Assembly (NCBI GenBank): GCA_910589415.1
Contig: OU342630.1
Span: forward strand, 92,934,186 to 92,998,185
Direction of reading: 5' to 3'
DNA length: 64,000 nucleotides
Source of the DNA: Malachius bipustulatus
Lineage: Eukaryota; Arthropoda; Insecta; Coleoptera; Melyridae
Each line of letters begins with the position of its first letter. The stretch's first letter is position 1. Below, one piece after another: positions 43,201-55,157 of the stretch. The notes beneath the pieces were generated by a model that was not told the DNA's origin, ran no database searches, and was given only the letters and a program-made list of their open reading frames with translations. The position numbers were made by a program, and so were the translations under genes.

Positions 43201-45586
43201 TGTGTCAAGGTAATTGGTGCCTGACCTACAAGCCTGGTAACCAGAAGCCTCGCTAAAATTATTATGGAACCAAATCAAACACAAAAATCATAATATTATG
43301 GGTAATTTTCAAAATTTCTGTCATAGGTATACCTACCTATTTATTTGACTTCCTTATACATCAGGAACCAATAATTATTATTGATACCAGTTCCCAAATA
43401 TATTTATGAATTACCTCAGTCCTCAGTAGTTATTGGATATTCTTTTGCCTTCTATTAATTTAATTATTTTAATTTTCTTACTTCTTTTTGTTATCTAACC
43501 TCAATCAAACCTCACCGCACCGCCTCACCCTCACAGAGTCACAGCACAGACTATCATACCTTAAAAGATCGCCGACTCAATGTAAATATTTTGGATACAA
43601 ATTTGAGCGCCCCCTGCCCGCGAGGTGCCCTAACTAAAAAGCATTTATGGCGGTGGTGGGGGTATAGCGGTTGGCGGGATATTTAAATTTAAATTATATC
43701 TATGAGTTCTGACTATTTGGAAGTCCACATAATAATTAATTAATACAATTTTCAATAATAAGTCAGCGCATATGCGTTACTATTGAAAAGTGCATTAATA
43801 TTATTTGTGCATGGTTAAATGAAAAGAACAGGTACGTTTATTATTAACTTTTATTAATTAGTTTTTATAATTAAAAAGGCAACCAATTGTATAAGTTAAA
43901 AAGTATTATAAGTATCTCATAGGTATAAAAAAAATATCTTGAAAGATTTTTAAAACTATGTAACAAATATTCCTGTTAACATACATCCAATTTTCAAATT
44001 TATTAGTTTTTATATCAAAATACCTACATATCATTATACTTAATACCTCAAAAAAATAGTATCATTTTTTATTACCTCCAAACAGATGAAAACATGGAGC
44101 ATTGCTGATGAAGTATATAATCCGTTGAAATTTGGAAAATTTAACTTTAAGGCTACAATAATAATACTTACTAAGTTCCTATTTACGTAAACTTCATAAA
44201 CTTAAGAAAATTGGTGCCGAATTAATAAGTTGAAATGATCAATCATAAATCGACTAAGCTGAAATACAATATTCACTACCCGCATTACTTTGATTGAAGT
44301 AGTTAAAATTCGTTTTTTTTACGTTTAATGAAACATAAAAACTCCGGCAGCTCCCGTATTTCTTCTTGAAGTCCACCAGTTCACCATAATAATATGGAAA
44401 CTTTTCTGTCATTCAGTGAACACGTTCATGTTCAGGGGACCCTTTCACTGCTAATGTGGAACCTGTGAAAGAAATTCTATATTCAAACAAACGTATAACA
44501 TACCTAAATGATGAAGAATAATTGATATGAGTAAACACATTTCTAACTATTTATATATTTTACTTACCAGATTAAATTACTGCTGCCTTTTTCAGTGATA
44601 TTTTCTGGACTTATTTAAGCACTGCAAATCACTCAAATAACATGCAAATTGTAAAATAAATGGTGAACACGACGCAAATTGAAATTTGTTTGTATTTATT
44701 TTATTAGTTGTCAAATAGTTTCCAAGGAAAAGAAAGCGATCTCCGATTGATCACGATGCCTCTAACGGGTAAGAACGAAATTCAAGTTCTCTTGACGGTA
44801 GCGCCCCCTGCCCCTGAGGTGCCGCAACTAAATTCAATGTTCAAGGTCATATATCTGAGTTGGAGGGCCCTGAGTCACAGACCACTAGACCACAGAGTAC
44901 AGAACTTGACTACAGACACAGAATAATTAGTCTATTCTGTGGTACAGACAATCATCACTAGACCACAGAATAGGTACAATCAGAATCTAAACTTCAATAA
45001 AAATACCGAGTTCGCGCATCTACTCGGCGCATGGAGATCCGCCATGATTTGAGATGAGCTTTCATTAGTTTTGAATGCGGGCCCACAGAATAGAATTGTA
45101 TAATATTCTGTGGCGGGCCTGCGTTTCTACTCTGAAGCAATGGCCGCTAGAGGTGTGGCTTGTCTCTAAAAGATCAAAGGCACCGCCGGCGAGTTTAGCT
45201 TCTGATTTATTCTATTCTGTGACTAGACTAGACCAGTCACAAAATTATTCTATGCTGTGGACCAGTCAGTAATACTGAGAACTTCCTCTCAAAACCTGCG
45301 ATAATTTTTACAGCGCCCTCATGCAACGCTTGGTGTCATTAAGCTGTTTTTAAATTCAAAGTTAGGTAATTTTTCACGTTTTTTTACAACTTCAGTGAGT
45401 CATAATTATTATTACTTTGACATTAGTAATTGAACGTTTTAGTTTCAATTATAATTTCAATTTATTAAAGTTACTCTCAAAGCATTATATCGGCGGATAA
45501 TTTTGTTGTGTACCAGTTTCTGTGTAGTTAACCATCGAGGCAACAGATGATGCTACTTTTTCTTACCCACTTTTTGGTAATTGTAT
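43201..45586. other. Intergenic DNA with dispersed short repeats
   Basis: The 5' flank of the SLX9-like gene is followed by AT-rich DNA. GCGCCCCCTGCCC...GAGGTGCC occurs twice (about 43608 and 44801), each followed by AACTAAA. CACAGAATA or its complement recurs about seven times between 44910 and 45230. No coding exon was supported. Confidence 0.5.
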
Positions 45587-46149
45587 ACATCCGCGGCTCC
45601 TAAGTTTCATCAATTTTTTCGGGACCGAGGAGCGAAATAGGGGTGCTGGGTGGGTAAGAAAGTAAAAACAGCCATGGCAAACTAATATTAAGGTCACAAC
45701 TAAGGCCTCTTTGGCACTACGGTCGAATTTCTATTTTTTTTTTTCACTTTCAGGGCAAGGAAAATCTTCGAAAATAACAGTACCACGATTTTAATTTTGA
45801 ATTTTGCATTTATTTTGAATTTATAATCCGAAAATCATTGCATCAATCCCTGTGCGGACTAGACACGTAATGAAAGCGGATATTTCGCTCAGTCCGCCTC
45901 TGTGAGCCTCTAACACAGAATAGAATACTTGGCAATTATGGTGAAGTGGTTTTATCCGGGATCGCGGCATCTAATCGGTGCCTCTTGTCAGGACCGCACT
46001 CCCTCCGCACTCTCAAAACCATTTTTTTACACCGTTTTGTGGCTTTCCCTTTCATTTGCCCAGCAAATGAATACCTTCCTGGTGTTACTATAAGTATGTT
46101 CTCCACCCCTATATAAGTTCCATAGTGAAACTGTAGGAGCCGCGGATGT
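45587..46149. repeat. Candidate MITE with 16-bp perfect inverted ends
   Basis: ACATCCGCGGCTCCTA at 45587-45602 is matched by its exact complement at 46134-46149. The 563-bp unit has no transposase. The CpG-rich 16-mer is conspicuous in AT-rich DNA. No clear target duplication is visible. Confidence 0.5.
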
Positions 46150-47324
46150 AAATAATGACCCACTTTTTATTACTTGATTTGATACTTGTAAATGGCGGAA
46201 AGCTGCAACGTATATTATTATCGAGTATAGGTATTTGGTAAAAGTAGGGAACCTGTATTATCGCTTTACTAGGGTAGCTAATTCTCGCATTCTCACAAAA
46301 AGTTGGGAAAAAAGTTGAGAATGTCAAATTTGACTTTAAAAACGTCAGATTTTCCATGAACGTACAACTGTCTGAAAATTCACATAATTATTTGTTATTA
46401 AGTCTGCCTATTTTATAAAAATGGTAAACTTTAGATGTGTTAGAAGTAACTTTCTTAATATTTTAAACTCATTATAGCCGCCTCTATCAATACTTACCTG
46501 TACTGTGATTTTCTGGACAAAAAATGCACCCATCAAAAGATGATTCCAGAAAATATACGGGGCTCAGAATTTCCGTATTCCTGAAAGTTGGTCAGGTAGG
46601 TTTTATTATTACATTTTGATGAATCTTATTTTTAAGGATCAGTATGGGTACCTTACCTACTAAGATCACGCTGCCGTTCGTGTGTCTACCAAGACGCTTT
46701 TTATCAGTAACTACGTTAGATATCGAGATAAAAATTATACCTAATACTAAAGTCTATAGCTTCGCGATCCTATAAACCCGTAATTATGTTAATTACCCAC
46801 TGAAAGAGGATTACATACTTGAATTCTATTCGTGTTATTATTTTGTTTCATTTTTCAAACTTCGCTTTTTCCCACTTGATACCTACACGCCTGTGACCAA
46901 ATGTGCCAAAAATATGACATCCAGCTGTTCAAACATAGCCGTGTTTAGCAAACGTCAACAAGTGAATGCGCTACCCTTGTAAGCGTTTGTGTCGGTAATG
47001 CAGGTTCCCTAGTATAGGCTATACTACAGCGCCTTTTCATTATAGTCTTTCCTTGTGTACTAAAGTCTAATATAAGGTTCATTCAAATTATATTATGACA
47101 TGACTTCTTTGATTTTTGACATTTACAGAAACATCACACTTCATTCAATTAAAATAATAATAGTAAGTAAAGTCATGTATTTCGTTGTAAGTTTTATACA
47201 GACTACAGAGACAGAGATTTCGTAGGACACTAATATTTTGTATTGTGAAATATTGCTAAAAATTGCTAGTTGGAGTTAATAAAGGTTAGAAAGTAGAAAG
47301 AAATTCACCACTTTTAATTTACTG
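46150..47324. other. Intergenic DNA
   Basis: No coding exon or repeat structure that I could support. Confidence 0.45.
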
Positions 47325-47476
47325 AATTTAGTTTATAAAAATAGCAGACTGTCTAATAGGACCGAAAATTCATTATACCTACACACTTGCATTGTTTAAA
47401 CTAACAAAGTTCTTTTTTGTATAGCAAGGGAGAAGAGCAGTTTATATCCAAACCGAAAATATAACAAATTTTCAAA

Positions 47477-47937
47477 ATGTCGGATTGGGATTCAGTTACT
47501 GTTTTAAGGAAAAAGGCACCAAAAGCATCCACCATGAAAAGTGAACAAGCAGTAAATGCTGCTCGGAGACAAGGTGCACAGGTTGACACTCAGCTGAAAT
47601 GTAAGGAAGCTCTGTTATTTCAAAAAAAATCACAAGCCATCTACTGATTTATCTTTCAGGGGGTGCTGGCAGCAACAAACAACATGTTGCCACAAAGAAC
47701 ACAGCGAAGTTAGATCGAGAAACCGAGGAACTTAGACACGAGACTATTTCCTTGGATATTGGCAAGTTAATTCAGAAAGGACGTCAAGCAAAAGGTCTCA
47801 GTCAAAAAGATTTGGCTACGAAAATCAATGAAAAGCCACAAGTAATCACTGATTACGAAGCTGGTAGGGGAATACCGAATAATGCTATCATTGGCAAGAT
47901 CGAAAAGGTGATTGGCATTAAATTAAGAGGGCATTGA
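47477..47937 (+). CDS. mbf1: Multiprotein bridging factor 1, copy 1 (C-terminally truncated)
   Basis: Exons are 47477-47600 and 47660-47937 with a 59-bp GT-AG intron (phase 1, T|GG = Trp), giving 133 residues. It starts [15 protein letters not shown] (MBF1 N-terminal domain), then [15 protein letters not shown]. The Cro/XRE-type helix-turn-helix is [19 protein letters not shown] and [20 protein letters not shown]. The family bridges bZIP/nuclear-receptor activators and TBP and helps ribosomes on colliding mRNAs. The usual tail after KLRG is missing: the frame ends LRGH-stop where sequence resembling the SLX9-like 3' end begins. An AATAAA lies at 48020-48025. It could be expressed or be a decaying duplicate. 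Confidence 0.82.
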
Positions 47938-47940
47938 TTG

Positions 47941-48343
47941 ATGGAGTTGTAGCCACATGACTTCAAGGCATAAAATATCCTGATCTACACGTTGGGGGAT
48001 AATATTTTTTAATTATATTAATAAAATTATATTAACTTCATACAAAAAAAAACAGTAAATGGGTATATTTCAATTTACTGCAATATAATGTGTCAATAAC
48101 TATAAGCATGTCATTGTTAGTTGGCTAGCCAATTTTAGTTTCATCTCGTGTGACTATGTTATTATTCCTAATGTTTTGATTAACTTTTTCATGGGAACTA
48201 CTTTTTAAAAGCTCGGTCATTGCATTAAAATTTTGTAAAATGATACGTTCATAACAAATTTCTTTTATTCTTTTAGACTCCTTTTCCACAGACTTCTTTT
48301 TATTTTTTTCTTTCTTTTCTTCAATTTTGATGAGGGAAGGCAA
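47941..48343 (-). pseudogene. Duplicated 3' fragment of the SLX9-like gene
   Basis: It resembles 42378-42750 over both the 3' UTR (ATTGATGGAGTTGT, CACATGAC) and the coding end. The minus-strand frame reads KKSVEKESKRIKEI and SSSHEKVNQNIRN, matching KKSVEKESKRKKKF and SNSREKVNQNIRN of the full gene. The N-terminal two thirds are absent and the 3' end is altered. It abuts mbf1 copy 1 tail to tail. Confidence 0.75.
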
Positions 48344-49490
48344 TCAATGATTATTACATCATACATGACATGACATTGTATAGTTTATTTTTTATTTAGA
48401 TGGACTTGTCAAACAGCTGTCAAGTTGGTAGCCTGTGCAATCTTTAAACAGTAATTTTGATATTGTCGGATGGTAGCCTGTTTTCTTGACCTAGGCAAAA
48501 CATTTATGTGACTAGAGTCACGGCAACACTCCCCGATTCGAGTATAGGCTTGTTGCACTGTTATAAAACGCAAATTAGAAAATTACTATATAAAAATAAA
48601 TTATTCTATTTTGTTTGAAAATAGTTCTTTTTTAGTATATTTCATCAATCATTTTTTGAGGATCAATTTAACAACTGTTGTTTGACATGACTATTATACA
48701 TCTAATGATGTTTTACGAAAACTAGGTCTGGTCCCTGAGTCGGTGCTCTAGTCATAGCGAAACGCCAGTTTCACGCAATTTGTCAAATTGACAAACTGAA
48801 AAAGATGCTTGTATCCAAATCAAATAAAAATGCAGTTTATATTCAGATTCCTTGAGAAATTCTTTTAAAAATGATTGAATGATGTAAGTACCTCTATTTC
48901 TCAATAGATTTTCTATTTTCAACACTTACAGAAGACTGAGAAGGAAGGTCTAATCCTACATACATAAGATTTATTAATAGTAAATAGTTAGGTATTTACA
49001 AGATGTCTAAAAGATTTTCCAATTTACCTCTAAAAATTGCGTTTATAGTTTTTCGGATTTTAAATTTTGAAAGTTCCTCTAGAATTTTGACTTGGTGGAA
49101 TCCATCTAAATAAAAAATAAGGTACACATCTACTACCAACCACCTGTCGGTAATAAGCTGATTTGGAGCATGGGTCTAACAAAAAACATCTTCGGATATA
49201 ATGAAAATGTTGTTATTCCCCTGAAGTTCCAAGAAAGAAAAATAAAAGAATATAAAAAATTGTAGATGATAAAAAAAAGCTGTAGAGGTGGTAAATTTCA
49301 GGGGAAAAAGAACCTAACAATGAATTTTAGGCAATATAGAACGACTATAACCCATTATAACCTCGTTGAGCGACCTGCACATTTTTGTTCTAAACTCTGA
49401 TGCCACTTCTGATGGATTGCCTCAAATTCAAATGTAAAATATAATTATGACTAACTTGTTAACGACTAAGGATAATAATTCATAAATATA
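48344..49490. other. Intergenic DNA
   Basis: AT-rich, with no supported gene or repeat structure. Confidence 0.45.
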
Positions 49491-50350
49491 CAGGTGTCCC
49501 AGCTCATTCGAATTGGTCTCTGTGTGCTAAACGATGGATTTCTTTAAAAAAATCCAAATTCAAGTACAGGATCACAATGGCCATAAGTTAAATTATTTTG
49601 GAGTATACAGAGTGTCCCATATGACAGTGGCATATTAAAGTTGTTTTTTAATTAATGTTTTTTTTTTTATTGGAATGCTCATATTGCATTTTTGAATTAT
49701 TTGAGACGAAAAAATAAGATTGGTTTTTACAGTTGGTGGTTAAATTCAGAAGTTTTTGAGTTATAAACAAGTGAAAATCGTCATTTTTTGACATTTGAGG
49801 CCCTGTACAACAAAAACGGCTCAAGAAAGAGAAAAACGGCTTACATGTCCCTATTTTAACTTTTTATGTACTATCCTATGGTATAGAAACATTTGTACTT
49901 TCTTTGATTTTTTTATTTGGCGACGCGTGGAGAAATCTCAGAATTTTTCAAATTTTTATCACCCTGTATAAACATTTCATCTACATCATTGGATAGTACA
50001 TGAAAAGTTGAAATAGGGACATGTAAGCCGTTTTCGTTGTACAGGGCCTTGAACTTGAAAAATGACGATTTTCACTTGTTTATAACTCAAAAACTTCTGA
50101 ATTTAAACACCAACTGTAAAAGCCAATCTTACTTTTTCTTCTCAGACAATCTAAAAATGCAAAAAGATAGGAGCATTCCATTAAAAAAATATAACATTGA
50201 TATGCCACTGTCATATGGAACACTCTGTATACTTCAAAATAATTTTAAATTATTGCCATTGTAATCCTGCATTTGAATTCGCAAAATTTTTTGGAAAAAT
50301 CCATCGTTTGGCCCACAGAGATCACTTCGAATGAGCTGGGATACCATGTG
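49491..50350. repeat. Nested foldback element, CAGGTGTCCC type
   Basis: The outer ends TA-CAGGTGTCCCAGCTCATT and (complement) CACATGGTATCCCAGCTC pair, including TTCGAA(T/G)TG(G/A)TCTC. A second pair of ends lies inside: TA-CAGAGTGTCCCATATGACA at 49608 and its complement ending at 50227, each flanked by TA. Near the centre, CGGCTTACATGTCCCTAT occurs in both orientations. No protein is encoded. Confidence 0.78.
49608..50227. repeat. Inner foldback of the nested pair
   Basis: Ends CAGAGTGTCCC...(G)GAACACTCTG with TA flanks. Arms extend through GACAGTGGCATAT and TTTATAACTCAAAAACTTCTGAA-type sequence (first 20 bases comparable) to the centre near 49920. Arms are related to those of 59748-60238. 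Confidence 0.7.
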
Positions 50351-51029
50351 TATTTTAATAAGCGAGGGGCAAAAGAAAACACAACGATTTGATGAACATT
50401 TTTTCAATTTTGTTTGAGTTTTGAAAAAAATCCAAATCAGGTCAATTTTATTTCTATTGACTTGACATTTTTCCCCCATAATACATGCTGTTCCTTTCCT
50501 TGGCAATAAGTATAATATTCACATTTTATTTTTTAAGTGGCAACCCAAGATAGTATGTACATTACAAGTGTGGAAAGTGACCTATTTCTATTTCACACGA
50601 GTGGGAGATTAATATTGATCCACGATTGTGAAATTACACTTTCTACACAAGTAATGTACACTATTTTTCATGCGACCACAGATAAAAAATTTTTACATTT
50701 TGTATATCGAGGATATAACAATAAGATGAGCGTCAATATGAAGGTGTACTTTATTTGAAGTTAATATTTCGAAAATGTCAGATAAACTTTTGGATTTTAC
50801 TGTTTTGTGTCTACATCGTTAAACTTATTATGTACATAAAAACCCGTAAAAATATGAAGTAAGTAAGTCTTTAAAATTCCATAAGTATTTGGAATTGCAC
50901 AAAAAAATCCGCATAACACCCTTGTGTGATATTTAACTTTTCAACTCTAGAGTGATATTTGTCATTTTCACAGGTGGTTGTCGGAAAATATTGTTGTATT
51001 TTTTATAGAAAATGACAGCAGGGAAAATG

Positions 51030-51245
51030 TTAGGATAGGAACATGTAAACCGTTTTTAGATATCTTGAGCCGTTCTAGTTCTAGACTGCTTTGAAGTAGA
51101 AAATTTTCGATTTTCACTTGTTCCTATAACTCATAAACCGCTCAATCTAAATTCCAATGGTAAAAACCACCTGCATTCGATTTCTTCAGACATTTAAAAA
51201 ATATAAAGTTTTACAGGGTGTTCCCGTTAAAATAACGAAGTAATT
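51030..51245. repeat. Single arm of the foldback family
   Basis: The order ATAGGAACATGTAAACCG, then GATTTTCACTTGTT...TATAACTCA, then TTTACAGGGTGTTCCCGTT copies the right arm found at 60055-60268 and 50010-50227. No inverted partner is visible, so it is a solo or half element. Confidence 0.5.
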
Positions 51246-51400
51246 TTTAATTAAGCAGACACCTGTACATTCTGCTGGGGTTTGAGTTTCGGTGAACTTT
51301 TTTTTTTTAGCCACAGGCAGCACTGATCCCCGATACTCCCTAATGTTCCTCCTTTAGACAAGGAAAGAGGTGCCTCCCTATCGGATTTCTGGTTCTATAC

Positions 51401-52332
51401 CGGGTGTCCAGTTTAAAATGCATTACAGGGGTATATTGGAAACGGTAAGAGATACAGGGGCGGTTAAATTAGAGAAAAGTTGCACAATTTGATGCTTATC
51501 AAGAATCTGGAACAAAATTTAGGACAACTTCAGCCGTTGCTGAAATATATCCTGAAAAAAACTGAAAAATCTAAATTTCTTATTTTACCCATATCTTTTT
51601 TATTATTGGGAAATAATGAATTATTTTTTGTAGGCTTACATAAATCGTCAAAACTAAAGCTATCCGTTTGACATTACAAACATTTTCAAAGCCGACTAGA
51701 TCTCAGAGTTTTCATAGCCAACTTTTGTTTTTCTTATGGCCGCCATATTGATTTTCTATGTTGTTCGATATAAAAAAATTAATGGAAACCAAAAATTAAT
51801 AAACTTCGAAAAAAAATCCAAAAAAACAAAAAAAAATCGCTGAAATACGTCAATATGAAGTCATACTGCTTGCCTCATGGTTTTTTAGTCGTCTCTTTTT
51901 AAGGAAACAGAACAAAAATTTTTGAAGTTTATTAGTTTTTGGTTTTCATATTATTTTTTTCATACCGAACGACATAGAAAAACAATATGGCGGCCATAAG
52001 AAAAACAAAAGTTGACTATGAAAACTCTGGGATCTAGTCGGCTTTGAAAATGTTTGTAATGTCAAACGGATAGCTTTTGACGACTTATGTAAGCCTACAA
52101 AAAATAATTAATCAATTCCCAATAATAAAAAAGATATGGGTAAAATAAGAAATTTTGATTTTTCAGTATATTTCAGCAACGGCTGAAGTTGTCCTAAATT
52201 TTGTTTCAGATTCTTGATAAGCATCATTGTGCAACTTTCTTTAACTGACCCTGTATCTCTTACCGTTTTCAATATACCCATGTACTGTACAACAACTGCT
52301 ATACCCATGTACTGTATCAAACTGGACACCGG
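51401..52332. repeat. Foldback element, CCGGGTGTCC type
   Basis: Ends are TA-CCGGGTGTCCAGTTTAAAATG and GGACACCGG-TA. Arms of about 430 bp pair closely: GGTAAGAGATACAGG, GCTTATCAAGAATCTG, CAACTTCAGCCGTTGCTGAA, and ATGGCCGCCATATTG near the centre (about 51860). Open frames at 51480-51671 and 52108-52341 are the two arms read from opposite strands. Confidence 0.85.
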
Positions 52333-54499
52333 TATAGTCATGACTCATCATGAATGAATCTATCTATAATGATCGTGAATGTACGTGCCTTTACGCGTAA
52401 ACAATTAAATTCTCTACGCTTGACGTAAACAATGTAAGCACTACGTGGAGAACGAAAACAATTGAATGTTATGAACAGAACAGGTTATGCTTTATGTTTG
52501 TTTTGATAACAATATTATTATTCATGTCATTAAATATTAAATTATTATTATTAATGTTTATGAAATCCCACTACCCCACACAATAGACTTCGATGGTTGG
52601 AAGAAGTCAAAACTCAGGAATATTCTGGAGCTCCAGTTTACCGTAAATAAAATGAAAAACAAAAAAAAGTGTGCTGCTTTATGTGATGTCACTCATGATA
52701 GTCTGTGGATACTGTATGTCAGCCTGAGACTGAAAACCCGTACGCGCTGCGCATGACGTCACTATGGTTATTATTGTAATTCGAGCGATAACGGAAGCAT
52801 TGCGTATTTTAAATATTTGAAGGTGGAAGTCTGCATTTTTATGGGTTGTAATGAAAAGTGCTTACTAGCAACATAATAGGATATTTTGTAATATGATATA
52901 CATTGCCTATGCCAGAGCAAACTAATAAAAAAGATATCTCTTTGAGTTTCGTTTGGCTTGAATGATTCTCACACCCATCACTTATTTTCGCACAACAAAT
53001 CGTTACTCAGGTACTCAAATCAAACTATTTAAAATCCTTAAACATCGAAATAAGCTACTAAATTGCCTTTTAACGTTATGATTACTGCCGAACCTCATGT
53101 AGCTGTCACCTGACTGGCGTCACAGGCTGCGCTGTTTATTTGTATCATATATGGTTCTAGTTTAAAATAATGACTGGACTTTGAGACTTTGTAAAATAAT
53201 GACATTGATTTTAGTCTTTTTCTTAATAAAAAAAATTATTGAGGACGACATAATCACTTTACGAAAATCACCCAAACTCATCAAATGTCCACCGATCCTG
53301 ACTTGATTTTTTTACATGATGTTTATTATTTCTATTTCAATTTTAAGAACTCTCTTATAGAGTCTCTCTTCATCTTTCAAGATTAGTGAACAAAATTAAT
53401 TTTTTACTCTATAAAACATTGGGATGACGATCTATTTTCGTTAGAAAAATTTCCTAAAGTCGCGTTACTTCTGCAAGATGTCCCTTCAAATTTACAAAAA
53501 AAACCTGTATGAGACACGGTTTCTGGTCGCAGTTTTCAATCTCGGGGTCTGAAATTTTTGTGGGAGTAAGATATCCACAAGAAGTGGTCGTGTGTTGCAT
53601 TTGAGCAAAATCGATCGTGCCGTTTCAAAAAATGGTGGCGATTTAAATTTTCGGAAAAATTGCTATTTTTTGATATCCGCAATAATATACCTAAGCAAGA
53701 TAGAAAAAAAACTTTGGAACAAAATTAACAATATTGGAAGAAAATCATTTGAAATTTGAGTTATTGCAATAAAATCTGATTTATTTCTATTAAAACCAGA
53801 TGAGCATATTTTTGAAGAAATTGAACTGAAATTTCCACAGTAGACAAGTATTATACTAATAACCTTCAAACTTTGGAAATGTCAAAAATTAAATAAGAAA
53901 AATGGCGGAGATATTCGAATTTTTTTACATGATATGTTTACTTCTCTAAAATTTGAAATTTTCGATTTTCTAAACTACCCTGTAACTTTTTTTTTCGAAT
54001 TTAAAGGTAGTGTAAAAAAGTGCATTTTTAAAATAATGTTAGCCAGTGGCGCACATAGGAAAAGGGACAAAATTATCAAATTTTTGGCAAGTTTTTTATT
54101 TTGCTTAAATTTAAAAATCTATTTTACAGGTAGCACGTTTTCAAACGAAATGAAATGTAATTTTCACAGTAAACCACTACTTACGCTAATATGACCTGAC
54201 TATGAATAATATTAGATCGCGCATGAAAATACATTATTAATGCGATTGATGCGCAAGAAGGTTTTGGCATTTAAAACTTGTATGACGTGAAGAAAACAGA
54301 TTGAAAAGTGAAAGGTAGGGAGATTTTTTTTCGGATTTAATTTTAAATTTTATGAGAATAGAAATAGAATAGAATTATAATAATACATTACATTACAATA
54401 CCAATAAGAACAGGCAAAAGAAATAATAACAGAAACATTACACTATTTACAATAACAATAATTTGTGAAACATTGCAAGTTTTTTAAAAGTTAGAATAG
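52333..54499. other. Intergenic DNA with one dispersed repeat
   Basis: At 52375-52555 there is a segment similar to 62355-62525 (TTTACGCGTAAA, GACGTAAACAATGTAA, GAACGAAAACAATTGAA, TGTTTGTTTTGATAACAA). The remainder is AT-rich with no supported gene. Confidence 0.5.
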
Positions 54500-54649
54500 A
54501 AATTAAGCGGTTCGAGACTGTCTGATAAAGTTCAAAATTCTTTATACCTACAAATAATTGTACGTATTATTTTAACTGACAAAGTTTTATTTTGTTTAGC
54601 AAAGCAAAATAGCAATTTATAGAAAAACCAAAAGATAATAAGCTTAAAA

Positions 54650-55157
54650 ATGTCAGATTGGGATTCAGTTACTGTTTTGAGGAAAAAGGCTCCAAAAGCA
54701 TCGACCATGAAAAGTGAACAAGCAGTAAATGCTGCTCGGAGACAAGGTGTACAGGTTGACACTCAGTTAAAATGTAAGGACGGTCCTGTTATGCCAAAAA
54801 GATTCACCCTAAATCGTGTCCCGGTTACTTCTTTCAGGGGGTGCAGGCAGCAATAAACAACACGTTGCGACAAAGAACACAGCAAAGTTAGATCGAGAAA
54901 CTGAGGAGCTCAAACACGAGACCATTTCATTGGATGTTGGCAAGTTAATTCAGCAAGGACGCCAAGCAAAAGGTCTCAGTCAAAAAGATTTGGCTACGAA
55001 AATCAATGAAAAACCACAAGTAATTACTGATTACGAAGCCGGCAGGGGAATACCGAATAATGCTATCATTGGCAAGATCGAAAGGGCGATTGGCATTAAA
55101 TTAAGAGGAAAAGACCTTGGTAAACAGGTACAGCTCCCCCCGGGAACCAAGAAGTAG
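54650..55157 (+). CDS. mbf1: Multiprotein bridging factor 1, copy 2 (complete)
   Basis: Exons are 54650-54773 and 54838-55157 with a 64-bp intron at the same phase-1 position as copy 1, giving 147 residues, the usual family length. It begins [17 protein letters not shown]; the helix-turn-helix is at about residues 80-135; the tail [15 protein letters not shown] is intact. It differs from copy 1 by few residues in the shared part (for example KLIQQGRQ versus KLIQKGRQ). The 5' flank (from about 54500) also resembles that of copy 1, so the duplication was of genomic DNA, not a retrocopy. This is probably the working gene. A polyadenylation signal AATAAA is at 55305-55310. Confidence 0.92.

Noticed and set aside
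42580..43284. SLX9-like protein starting at 43284
   Set aside because: The first 28 residues do not resemble the family, and the MGKERRLRRKF start at 43200 does.
45936..46163. A 75-codon minus-strand frame rich in basic residues
   Set aside because: It lies inside the candidate MITE at 45587-46149 and shows no family resemblance.
51480..52341. Two similar short proteins on opposite strands
   Set aside because: They are the two arms of the foldback 51401-52332 read from each side; no start context, domain or splice signal.
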